NCBI GenBank assembly: GCA_963775635.1
Contig: CAVZJO010000002.1
Span: forward strand, 1 to 64,000
Length of the DNA: 64,000 nucleotides
From: JALORV01 sp963775635
Lineage (GTDB): Bacteria; Pseudomonadota; Gammaproteobacteria; Burkholderiales; Burkholderiaceae_F
Direction: 5' to 3'
Part shown: piece after piece, positions 44,912 through 51,789 of the stretch
Layout: each line of letters starts with the position of its first letter
How positions within the stretch are numbered: position 1 is the stretch's first letter
Notes under the pieces: model-generated
Databases searched by the model: none
What the model saw: the letters and a program-made list of their open reading frames with translations, nothing else
Told to the model about the DNA's origin: nothing
Made by a program: the position numbers and the translations under genes

Positions 44912-45689
44912 ATGAACCTAGGACTCGAAGGAGCGCGGGTACTGGTAACCGCGGGGGCCTCAGGCATCGGGCTCGCGACCGCGCGTGAATTTGTGCGCGA
45001 AGGTGCGCGCGTGCATGTGTGCGACGTGGACGCGCGCGCGCTGGCCGCGCTCTCGGTGAACGACCCGACGCTATCGCACTCGCAGTGCGATGTTTCAGAC
45101 GAAGGCTCCGTCAGGCAACTCTTCGACGACATGCATCGCGCAGCCTCGGCGGCCTCGACGTGCTGGTCAACAACGCCGGTATCGCCGGGCCGACGGCACG
45201 CTGTGAAGACATCGAGCTTGCGGACTGGGAACGCACATTCGCCGTCAATCTGGCCGGTCAGTTCCTTTGCGCAAAACTGGCCATTCCGCATCTGCGCAAG
45301 AGCCGCAATGCAAGCATCATCAATCTCTCGTCGGCAGCGGGGCGCTTCGGTTTTCCGCTGCGGACGCCCTATGCAGCGTCGAAGTGGGGCGTGATCGGAT
45401 TCACGAAGTCGCTGTCGATCGAGCTCGGAGGCGACGGCATCCGTGTCAACGCGATCTGCCCGGGCTCGGTCGCGGGAGCTCGGATCGATTCGGTTTTTGC
45501 GAACAAGGCCGCGGCGCGTGGCGTACCGATGGAAACTGTTCGCGACGAAGCGCTGGCAAAGACATCACTAGGGAAGTTGATCGCCCCCGAGGACATCGCG
45601 CGAACGATCGTGTTTCTGGCATCGCCCGCGGGCGCAAAATTTCGGGCCAGGCCATCGGCGTCGATGCCGACGTTCAATCGTTGGTGTGA
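44912..45689 (+). CDS. SDR oxidoreductase (two frameshifts)
   Basis: About 259 residues after two indels. The N-terminus has a Rossmann motif VLVTAGASGIGLATAREFVR (VTAGASGIG in place of VTGGxxGIG). The middle, in the frame one base back from about 45140, has GGLDVLVNNAGIAGP and the catalytic INLSSAAGRFGFPLRTPYAA plus SKWGVIG: Ser, Tyr and Lys are all present. Near 45640 an A-run is one base short; restoring it gives KISGQAIGVDADVQSLV and a stop at 45689, the normal SDR end. It is divergent from livK and probably part of the same catabolic unit, oxidising a hydroxyl group of the imported substrate. Confidence 0.8.
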
Positions 45690-45735
45690 CGCCCGCTGGC
45701 GAACGCCGGTAGACGTCGGCCGAAGGGTGCGGGCC

Positions 45736-46302
45736 CTAGGCGCGCTCGACGTACGAGCCGTCGTCGGTATTGACGCGGACCTTCTCACCGTTATTCACGA
45801 AAGGCGGTACCTGCACGGTGATGCCGGTCTCGAGGCGAGCCGGCTTGAATGAAGTCGTCGCCGTGGCGTTCTTGATGCCTGGCTCGGTCTCGACCACTTC
45901 CAGCACGACCGTGGTCGGTAGCTGGATGCCGATCGGGCGCCCGTTGTGGAAGTTGATCTCGACCTCCATGTTGGGCATCAGGTAACCGGCCTGGCCCTCG
46001 AGGAAATCCGCGCCAAGCGTCATCTGCTCGTAGTTCTCGTTATCCATGAAGACGTAGTTGTCGCCGTCGTGGTACGAGTAGGTCATCGTGCGCCGATCGA
46101 TGTACGGCCGCTCGACCTTGTCGTCGGTGGACAGGCGCTCGTTGCGCTTCTGCCCGCTTTCGACGTCCTTGATCTCGATCTGCATGTAGGCGCCGCCGCG
46201 GCCGCCCACGTGCACGTGATAGCTTTTCAGCACGCGCCAGACGCGCTTGTCGAATTCCAGCAGATTGCCGGCTCGGATTTCTGTGGCGAGGATCTTGGCC
46301 AT
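45736..46302 (-). CDS. efp: translation elongation factor P
   Basis: A 188-residue EF-P. It relieves ribosome stalling at polyproline stretches. Three beta-barrel domains are present: the N-terminal KOW-like domain with the modification loop HVHVGGRGGAYMQIEI, an OB domain (TYSYHDGDNYVFMDNENYEQ) and a C-terminal OB domain (GITVQVPPFVNNGEKVRVNT). The loop tip is Arg35, not the usual Lys. The sequence resembles the GGA-loop subgroup more than the SGRNAAV loop of rhamnosylated betaproteobacterial EF-P. It is convergent with the SDR gene and divergent from uvrC, 69 bases away. Confidence 0.94.
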   Translation of the reverse strand: MAKILATEIRAGNLLEFDKRVWRVLKSYHVHVGGRGGAYMQIEIKDVESGQKRNERLSTDDKVERPYIDRRTMTYSYHDGDNYVFMDNENYEQMTLGADFLEGQAGYLMPNMEVEINFHNGRPIGIQLPTTVVLEVVETEPGIKNATATTSFKPARLETGITVQVPPFVNNGEKVRVNTDDGSYVERA

Positions 46303-46371
46303 AAGCGGGGACTCTGTTGCTGGCGAGAGAGAGAAAAGCCCGTCATTATATGTTGCGACGCCGATCCGATC

Positions 46372-48216
46372 ATGTCCGAAACGTCTTCCACCTTCGATTC
46401 GCGTGCAGTCATCGACGGACTGCCCCATTTGCCCGGGGTCTACCGGATGCTCGATGCCGCCGGCGTCGCGTTGTACGTCGGCAAGGCACGCGACCTGAAG
46501 AAGCGGGTAGCGACGTACTTCAACAAGGGCGTCGGTCCGCGAACCGCGCACATGCTGGCCCGCGTGGCACGCATCGATACAACGGTCACCCGCTCGGAGG
46601 CCGAGGCGCTGCTGCTGGAGAACAATCTGATCAAGTCGCTCGCGCCGCGCTACAACGTGCTGTTTCGCGACGACAAGTCCTACCCGTTCCTGAAATTCAC
46701 GGCGCACGAGTACCCGCGGATTGCCTACTACCGGGGCGCGGTCGATCGGCGCGCGCAGTACTTCGGGCCGTATCCGAACGCATGGGCGGTGAAGGACAGC
46801 ATCCAGTTGCTGCAGAAGGTATTCCGGCTGCGCACCTGCGAGGACACCGTGTTCGCCAATCGATCGCGCCCGTGCCTGCTGCACCAGATCCAGCGCTGCA
46901 GCGCGCCGTGTGTCGGCCTGATCGATTCGGCCACTTACGCGGAGGACGTCGGGCGGGCAGTGCGGTTTCTGCACGGCGAAACCGAAGCCGTCATGCACGA
47001 ACTCGAATCGCGAATGCAGCAGTGCGCGGACGAATTGAAATTCGAGGAAGCGGCTGCAGTGCGTGATCGCCTCGGTGCGCTTTCGCGCGTCCTGCACCAG
47101 CAGACGATCGAAACGACAGGCTCGGATGCCGATGTGCTGGCGGTGGTGACTGACGGCGGGCTGGCGTGCGTGAACCTCGCGATGATCCGCGGCGGTCGGC
47201 ACCTGGGCGACAAGGCGAATTTCCCGGCGCGCAGCGGCGAGGCGGCTGACGCGGCGGAGATCCTCGAGGCCTTCATCTGGCAGCACTACGCCCTGCAGCC
47301 GTGTCCGCCGACGATCGTCGTCAACGCCGACGTCGACGCTGACGAGGTTGGCACGTTCCTGTCGGAGGCGAGTGGTCGCAAGGTGCTGGTCGTGCGGCAT
47401 CCGCAGGAGCAGCGACGCAGCTGGCTCGAGATGGCTGAAAGCAACGCGCGCCTGGCGCTGGCGCGGCGCCTGGCGGAAGAAGGGTCGCAGATGGCCCGGA
47501 CGCGCGCACTCATCGATACGCTCGGACTCGAGATCGGCGACGAGGATGCCGACAAGCTGCGCGTCGAATGCTTCGATGTCAGCCACACCGCGGGCGAGGC
47601 AACACAGGCCTCGTGTGTCGTGTATGCAAACCACCAGATGCGTCCGTCCGAATACCGGCGTTACAACATCGAAGGGATCGAGCCCGGCGACGATTACGCG
47701 GCGATGAGGCAGGTGCTTGCGCGGCGCTACGCCCCGGTGGCCAATGGGGAAGCCGTCTTGCCGCAGCTGGTGCTGGTAGATGGGGGCAAGGGACAGGTGA
47801 TGGTTGCGCGTCAGGTATTCGAGGAACTCGGGCTTGATCCGGGCGTGCTGGTCGGCGTCGCCAAGGGCGAGGAGCGCAAGGTGGGCCTCGAGGAACTGGT
47901 GTACCCCGACGATCGTCCTGCGCTCGTGCTCGGGCGCGATTCGCAGGCGTTGATGCTGGTGGCGCAGATTCGCGACGAAGCGCACCGTTTCGCCATCACC
48001 GGCATGCGGGCGCGGCGTTCGAAGGCGCGCAAGAGTTCTCAGCTCGAGACGATGGAGGGCATCGGCCCCAAGCGCCGCCAGCGCTTGCTGGCGCGCTTCG
48101 GCGGGCTGCGCGGACTCTCATCGGCTTCGATCGAAGACATCGCAACCGTCGAAGGCGTTTCGCGTAAGCTCGCGGAGCGCATCTACGCGCAATTGCATGG
48201 CCAGCCCACCGAATAG
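46372..48216 (+). CDS. uvrC: UvrABC excinuclease subunit C
   Basis: A 614-residue UvrC making both incisions in nucleotide excision repair. The GIY-YIG nuclease is in PGVYRMLDAAGVALYVGKAR. A Cys-rich region follows (RTCEDTVFANRSRPCLLHQI, CSAPCVG), then the UVR helix pair that binds UvrB (ELKFEEAAAVRDRLGAL), the RNase H-like endonuclease (VECFDVSHTAGEATQASCVV, VDGGKGQVMVARQVF) and a helix-hairpin-helix end (LETMEGIGPKRRQRLLARFG). Starting at ATG 46372 gives the standard N-terminus; the frame is open further upstream only by chance. The end overlaps pgsA by 20 bases. Confidence 0.96.
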   Translation: MSETSSTFDSRAVIDGLPHLPGVYRMLDAAGVALYVGKARDLKKRVATYFNKGVGPRTAHMLARVARIDTTVTRSEAEALLLENNLIKSLAPRYNVLFRDDKSYPFLKFTAHEYPRIAYYRGAVDRRAQYFGPYPNAWAVKDSIQLLQKVFRLRTCEDTVFANRSRPCLLHQIQRCSAPCVGLIDSATYAEDVGRAVRFLHGETEAVMHELESRMQQCADELKFEEAAAVRDRLGALSRVLHQQTIETTGSDADVLAVVTDGGLACVNLAMIRGGRHLGDKANFPARSGEAADAAEILEAFIWQHYALQPCPPTIVVNADVDADEVGTFLSEASGRKVLVVRHPQEQRRSWLEMAESNARLALARRLAEEGSQMARTRALIDTLGLEIGDEDADKLRVECFDVSHTAGEATQASCVVYANHQMRPSEYRRYNIEGIEPGDDYAAMRQVLARRYAPVANGEAVLPQLVLVDGGKGQVMVARQVFEELGLDPGVLVGVAKGEERKVGLEELVYPDDRPALVLGRDSQALMLVAQIRDEAHRFAITGMRARRSKARKSSQLETMEGIGPKRRQRLLARFGGLRGLSSASIEDIATVEGVSRKLAERIYAQLHGQPTE

Positions 48217-48793
48217 TTCACCGCTGACCTTCAACGTGCCGATGGCGCTCACCTGGGCGCGCATCGCGATGATTCCCGTCATCGTCGGTATCTTCTACGT
48301 ACCGGACACCTGGTACCCCGCGCACTGGAAGAACGCGACTGCGTGCTGGCTGTTCGTGCTGGCCGCGATCACCGACGCGATCGACGGCTATGTGGCGCGG
48401 CGCTACGGCATGGTGAGCAGTCTCGGCGCCTTCCTCGATCCGGTCGCCGACAAGCTGATGGTGAGCGCGGCGCTGATCGTGCTGCTGTCGCTGGGACGCA
48501 TCGACGAGTTCGTCGCGCTGGTGATCATCGGCCGCGAGATCGCCGTTTCGGCGTTGCGCGAGTGGATGGCGCAGATCGGCAAGTCGGCGAGCGTCGCCGT
48601 CAATTGGTTCGGCAAGATCAAGACGATCGCGCAGATGGTGGCGATCCCGATGCTGCTGTTCCACGATAAGTTGTTCGGACTCATCGACGTCAGCCTGATC
48701 GGCACCGTGCTGATCTACGTTGCGGCCGTTCTCACCGTTTACTCGATGTTCGTCTATCTGCGAATGGCATGGCCGCACCTCGGTGATCGATGA
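48197..48793 (+). CDS. pgsA: CDP-diacylglycerol-glycerol-3-phosphate 3-phosphatidyltransferase
   Basis: A 198-residue integral membrane enzyme that commits CDP-diacylglycerol to phosphatidylglycerol synthesis. The CDP-alcohol phosphotransferase motif is complete: DAIDGYVARRYG then LGAFLDPVADKLM, giving the D-x2-DG-x2-AR-x8-G-x3-D-x3-D pattern. Four to six membrane helices surround it. ATG 48197 overlaps the uvrC end; ATG 48242 is possible. uvrC-pgsA-tRNA-Gly-tRNA-Cys is a typical betaproteobacterial order. Confidence 0.94.
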   Translation: MASPPNSSPLTFNVPMALTWARIAMIPVIVGIFYVPDTWYPAHWKNATACWLFVLAAITDAIDGYVARRYGMVSSLGAFLDPVADKLMVSAALIVLLSLGRIDEFVALVIIGREIAVSALREWMAQIGKSASVAVNWFGKIKTIAQMVAIPMLLFHDKLFGLIDVSLIGTVLIYVAAVLTVYSMFVYLRMAWPHLGDR

Positions 48794-48811
48794 ACGATGC
48801 GTCGCGTAGGT

Positions 48812-48839
48812 TTGACACCCCTCGACTCACCGCTATAAT
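48812..48839 (+). promoter_or_regulatory. sigma-70 promoter for tRNA-Gly
   Basis: Consensus TTGACA at 48812-48817 and TATAAT at 48834-48839 are separated by 16 bases. The transcription start would fall at about 48846, six bases before the tRNA. Both hexamers are perfect matches, as expected for a strong stable-RNA promoter. Confidence 0.85.
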
Positions 48840-48851
48840 TTCGCTCCTCGC

Positions 48852-48927
48852 GCGGGAATAGCTCAGTTGGTAGAGCGCAACCTTGCCAAGGTTGAGGTCG
48901 CGAGTTCGAGACTCGTTTCCCGCTCCA
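48852..48927 (+). tRNA. tRNA-Gly (GCC)
   Basis: A 76-base tRNA with CCA encoded. The acceptor stem is GCGGGAA paired with TTCCCGC, discriminator T, and T-loop GTTCGAGAC. The anticodon loop TTGCCAA has anticodon GCC at 48885-48887, reading GGC/GGT glycine codons. It has its own promoter and is followed by a hairpin. Confidence 0.97.
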
Positions 48928-48942
48928 AGAATTTTGCAAGGC

Positions 48943-48972
48943 AAGGGGAAGCCGGCGCGCTTCCCCTTTTGG
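48943..48972 (+). terminator. hairpin between the two tRNAs
   Basis: AAGGGGAAG at 48943-48951 pairs with CTTCCCCTT at 48961-48969, followed by TT. The T-run is short, so this may be a partial terminator or a processing signal separating tRNA-Gly from tRNA-Cys rather than a full stop. Confidence 0.55.
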
Positions 48973-48987
48973 TTTGAGCCCCATGCG

Positions 48988-49061
48988 GCGGGGTGGCAGA
49001 GTGGCCATGCAGCGGACTGCAAATCCGCGTACGCCGGTTCGATTCCGACCCCCGCCTCCAA
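48988..49061 (+). tRNA. tRNA-Cys (GCA)
   Basis: A 74-base tRNA with encoded CCA. The acceptor stem is GGCGGGG with CCCCGCC, discriminator T. The anticodon loop CTGCAAA carries GCA at 49020-49022. Its last 27 bases form most of a 28-bp sequence repeated perfectly at 50719-50746, which marks it as an integration target. Confidence 0.97.
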
Positions 49062-49062
49062 G
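49035..49062 (+). repeat. attL-like direct repeat (3' end of tRNA-Cys)
   Basis: This 28-bp segment covers the T arm, acceptor 3' strand and CCA of tRNA-Cys plus one base. It is identical to 50719-50746, with different bases on both sides. A repeat of the tRNA 3' end downstream of the intact tRNA is the classic result of tyrosine-recombinase integration. Confidence 0.8.
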
Positions 49063-49073
49063 ACGCCCTCTGA

Positions 49074-49097
49074 CGGCCCCATTTTCGGGGCCGTTTT
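49074..49097 (+). terminator. rho-independent terminator after tRNA-Cys
   Basis: ACGGCCC (49074-49080) pairs with GGGCCGT (49088-49094) around an ATTTTCG loop, followed by TTT. It lies 12 bases past the tRNA-Cys 3' end and so ends the tRNA transcript, within the repeat-bounded segment. Confidence 0.8.
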
Positions 49098-49143
49098 ACC
49101 TTGCACGCGACGGCGCCGACGTGGTGCGCATCAAAAAGAACGT

Positions 49144-49452
49144 ATGAAGCGCGCCGAGCCGTCGCTCGAGGAACTGCGGCGGCTGATGGAGGCGCTTGCG
49201 TCGGACGCTCCGCTATCCCCGCGCGATCGCGTTCTCGCCTTTTGGGTCCGCAAGCTGAAGTTGGTCACGGCGCCTAGCATCGCTTCTCTTCGTTCTAGTG
49301 CGCCGTGCCCACGACCCGCCACCGCCCGCGCCGCTGTGCGCGATCATCGGCGCCTGGCTCGCGCAGGTAGAACGCGCAGCGGTCAACACGCGGGGCGCGG
49401 ATCGGATTCCAGCCGCACGTGTAGGCGACGTGCGGGCGCTTCGCGACGGTGA
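49144..49452 (+). CDS. doubtful small ORF in the tRNA-Cys segment
   Basis: The ORF starting at ATG 49144 begins convincingly with RAEPSLEELRRLMEALASDA and PLSPRDRVLAFWVRKLKL, a charged helical segment. From about 49265 the sequence becomes arginine- and serine-rich and overlaps the minus-strand Cys protein, so the true end may be near 49275, perhaps after a frameshift. No family is recognised. Confidence 0.3.
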   Translation: MKRAEPSLEELRRLMEALASDAPLSPRDRVLAFWVRKLKLVTAPSIASLRSSAPCPRPATARAAVRDHRRLARAGRTRSGQHAGRGSDSSRTCRRRAGASRR

Positions 49453-49531
49453 TATCGCGGATATCGAGCCGCGCGCAGCGCCAGCACAGCGGCCTTCGAG
49501 GTGCTGGTGAGCGGATGAATTCGCAGAGCAT
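49295..49531 (-). CDS. small Cys-containing hypothetical protein
   Basis: A 78-residue ORF with a CWRCARLDIRDITVA segment and a later YTCGWNP and RCAFYLREPGADD. The C-x2-C pair followed by two more cysteines suggests a zinc-binding or redox knuckle, in the style of small phage- or island-encoded proteins. The order and spacing look non-random, but I cannot name a family. It opposes the ORF from 49144. Confidence 0.4.
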   Translation of the reverse strand: MLCEFIRSPAPRRPLCWRCARLDIRDITVAKRPHVAYTCGWNPIRAPRVDRCAFYLREPGADDRAQRRGRWRVVGTAH

Positions 49532-49784
49532 GGTGAGCTAAAGCAACGCCGGCTCGTAAGCGCACGCCCGGCTCTGCTTCTGGGTGCGGCCCTCGGGGGA
49601 CTTGCGCTCTCGCGTCGCCGCGAAAATCTGATTCCTCGGTGGCGTTGAAAAGATCTACGATAGCGACTTCGCGGCCCGGCGCATCGGTACGCAAGGTCTG
49701 ATCCGTCTAGGCGAGAGCGGTCTGCCCGGGAGTTGCATCGCCTACCGATCCGGCCAACGAGGCGTGGAAGATCGGGAGGCGGTC

Positions 49785-50366
49785 ATGGCGAGCCGATTGA
49801 AGGCACGAATCCAGGGCGTGCTGCTCGGCGTCCTTCTCGCGTTTCCACTGGTGCGCAGCGCGGAGGCGACGGTGATCTTCACCTACTTCGCGCAGTGCCT
49901 CGAGAATTGCGCGGCGATCGGGCTTTCCGACGGCGACAAGCTCGGCATTGAGGCCAGGTTCGGCTTCACCGACCACTCGGTCACGCCGAACGCGGTGCTC
50001 CGCACCAGCGATGTCCTTTCCTTTTCCGGCCGATTCGGCGACCTGAGTTTCGACCTCGACGACCTGGCGTTTTTCATCGGCGAGCTGGACGACATGGCCC
50101 GTGAGATGCTCGGGTCGCTTGCGATCGGGGTGCCCGGCCCCGGCGGCGGGTTCCTGATCCTGCGCCCGCCGATGGACCTCGACATCCTCGCCGTCGTGAG
50201 TCCGCAGGGACAGCTGGTGCTGGGCAGCAACAGCAGTTTCATTCGGACCGGCTCGGTGCCGACCGTACCAGAGCCTGCCACCCTCCTGCTGTTGACGACC
50301 GCGCTCGGCGCGGTTGCCGCGCTGTCGCGCCGGCGCGAAAAGCAGATTTCGCAGTGCTCGGCGTGA
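49785..50366 (+). CDS. PEP-CTERM sorting-domain protein
   Basis: A 193-residue exported protein. The signal peptide is VLLGVLLAFPLVRSAEA. The C-terminus is VPEPATLLLLTTALGAVAAL followed by SRRREKQ: the Pro-Glu-Pro motif, a membrane helix and basic residues that are recognised by exosortase. The middle is a beta-rich domain (VLSFSGRFGDLSFDLDDLAF). The start at ATG 49785 has GGGAGG upstream. PEP-CTERM proteins are sorted to the surface together with exopolysaccharide; the exosortase gene is elsewhere. Located inside the repeat-bounded segment. Confidence 0.85.
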   Translation: MASRLKARIQGVLLGVLLAFPLVRSAEATVIFTYFAQCLENCAAIGLSDGDKLGIEARFGFTDHSVTPNAVLRTSDVLSFSGRFGDLSFDLDDLAFFIGELDDMAREMLGSLAIGVPGPGGGFLILRPPMDLDILAVVSPQGQLVLGSNSSFIRTGSVPTVPEPATLLLLTTALGAVAALSRRREKQISQCSA

Positions 50367-50376
50367 CAACCGCCCG

Positions 50377-50613
50377 ATGGCTCGACGAAATGGCGCGCGA
50401 ACTGTACCCAGGCGTGGTAACGAGGCGGTAAGGGCACGCGATGACCGTGCCCGAGTGCCTGGCGGCACACTCACCGACGACGAGCGCGACCCGACGCTCC
50501 TAGCCCTTGCCGTGCTCGCGGACGAGTTCCGCGAGAGCGGTCACGATGCTGTCGTGGCGTTGTTCGACGCGCTTGCGGGCGCGATCACCCGCGACGAGGT
50601 CACCTTGCACTAG
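50377..50613 (+). CDS. short hypothetical protein
   Basis: A 78-residue ORF starting 10 bases after the PEP-CTERM stop. Its C-terminal half (TDDERDPTLLALAVLADEFR then GHDAVVALFDALAGAITRDE) reads like a compact helical domain, while the first 30 residues are arginine-rich and doubtful. Its TAG is followed by a hairpin GGCCGCC-AC-GGCGGCC at 50613-50628. No family is known. Confidence 0.35.
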   Translation: MARRNGARTVPRRGNEAVRARDDRARVPGGTLTDDERDPTLLALAVLADEFRESGHDAVVALFDALAGAITRDEVTLH

Positions 50614-50718
50614 GCCGCCACGGCGGCCTCAGCACTAGCGATGCCGCGAAAGGTAAGCAGGCAGGTAAAAACGAGGCCGCGACCTTACGACGCTCCACTC
50701 CTCATAGGAGGAATAGGA

Positions 50719-50746
50719 CCGGTTCGATTCCGACCCCCGCCTCCAA
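50719..50746 (+). repeat. attR-like direct repeat (tRNA-Cys 3' end copy)
   Basis: Second copy of the 28-bp tRNA-Cys tail, identical to 49035-49062 and 1684 bases downstream of it. It has no acceptor 5' half or anticodon arm, so it is not a tRNA gene. It marks the far boundary of the inserted segment. Confidence 0.8.
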
Positions 50747-50967
50747 TTCGCTCTGAGCGATTCCGACGTTCGGTCCGGTCCGCTCCATTGGGACATTCGG
50801 TTGAGCGAGATCCACGCGGTTAGGCGCAGCCGTTCCTTGCTGTTTCACCGGCCCTATCAAATTGAGGCGATGCGACTGACCGACATCGCCAGAGGCCCAT
50901 CGCCGCTGCCTGGGCCGCCACCAAGACTTTCCCCGATGACAACGCCGCGGGCATGCCCGCGCCCGAC

Positions 50968-51474
50968 TCAGGCTTGGCGGCGCCGTCCGAGGGAGGTCAG
51001 CACACCCAGTACACCAATCGCGAGCAGCGCGAGCGTCGAAGGCTCTGGCACGCTAACCGGACAACGATAGCCGACCCCGTTACGATGTCTCGTCGGGCGT
51101 TGGGTCCCGCCTGTTCGAAGCTGTCAAATGTTCCGATCGATGATCGGCGCGCCAGTCGCAGTCAGGCCGCCGGCGAATGTCACCTGAAGGATCTCCTCCG
51201 GAGTCGCTGTGCTCAGCACGATAATGGGGGGCAGAGACGTCGAACAGCTTCCGGCAGTAAGAGGGGTGTAGGTGAAGCCTAGCCCTCCTGCCGCGGGCGA
51301 TGTCGTGATGTCGAAGTCGAGCAGCGTGTTGAATGTATCGTTGGTAGTGAACGTCCCCGTAAGGGTCCCGCCGTCGCTGAACGTCACTCCCGAAAACGTA
51401 TACACAATATTCGCTGACGCCTGGCCCGCTGCGAGGAAGAGGACTACGCCAACCAACGATAGGAGTCGCTTCAT
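50968..51474 (-). CDS. PEP-CTERM protein with two compensating frameshifts
   Basis: The open frame from ATG 51474 gives a signal peptide (RLLSLVGVVLFLAAGQASAN) and a beta-rich domain (VTFSDGGTLTGTFTTNDTFN), then stops at 51124. If one base is removed near 51140, the sequence continues as IGTFDSFEQAGPNARRDIVT and GSAIVVRLA; restoring one base near 51053 then gives VPEPSTLALLAIGVLGVLTS, GRRRQA and a stop at 50968. That is a perfect PEP-CTERM tail, so the real protein is about 168 residues. Either the gene is inactive or two bases are wrong. It lies just outside the right boundary of the tRNA-Cys segment. Confidence 0.75.
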
Positions 51475-51788
51475 TTGGAACTCCAAAAGAGAAGTTTCGA
51501 GGCTCCGCACTTTTCCGCAGCGAGCAAACTCGGCGCTATCGGAAATGTGTTTGGTCCAATTCCGAAAACCGCTGCATCGGAAAGGTCGCTGGCCTAAACA
51601 GTGCAGTGGCGACGAGCGAACTAGGGTTTTCGTAGATCACCAAAGACAGCGCCACAGAAAAGCATGATTCGCGCCTGTGTTTCTCAGGCGTTCAAAATCA
51701 ACGATTAAGTGAAAACCCCATCGACCTGTAGGGCACACTGTGTAAACGTGGTCGACAACTTGGATATGCGCCCGACTAGGAGTCGACC
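51475..51788. other. divergent intergenic region
   Basis: A 314-base gap between the minus-strand PEP-CTERM gene and the plus-strand nitrobindin-like gene. No ORF is convincing. Near its right end are the inverted repeat and ribosome-binding site described separately. Base composition is lower in G+C than the neighbours around 51640-51720. Confidence 0.4.
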
Positions 51789-51789
51789 A
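51749..51789 (+). promoter_or_regulatory. inverted repeat enclosing a start site
   Basis: TGGTCGAC at 51749-51756 pairs with GTCGACCA at 51782-51789. The right arm overlaps the end of the AGGAG ribosome-binding site (51778-51782) and the A of the ATG at 51789. Folded in mRNA, this would hide the start codon behind a 25-base loop, so it may act as a translational switch or as a DNA operator. Confidence 0.4.

Larger units (their letters stand above)
49035..50746. mobile_element. small tRNA-Cys-associated element, integrase-less
   Basis: Segment bounded by the 28-bp perfect repeat at 49035-49062 and 50719-50746. Inside are a terminator, two small doubtful ORFs, a PEP-CTERM protein gene and a short hypothetical. 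There is no integrase, so it is either a deletion remnant of a larger island or a small element mobilised in trans. The boundaries are inferred from the repeat only. Confidence 0.55.

Noticed and set aside
45946..46371. Extended N-terminus of UvrC from the open frame
   Set aside because: The 142 extra residues are antisense to efp; the conserved UvrC N-terminus starts at 46372.
45736..47985. Single 749-residue minus ORF covering efp and antisense uvrC
   Set aside because: Only its last 188 residues (EF-P) are meaningful; the rest is antisense to UvrC motifs. The efp start is at 46302.
50719..50746. A second tRNA-Cys gene
   Set aside because: Only the T arm and acceptor 3' strand are present; no D arm, anticodon or 5' acceptor.
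50641..50823. Small ORF across the second tRNA-Cys repeat
   Set aside because: No ribosome-binding site and it reads through the att-like repeat; treated as chance.
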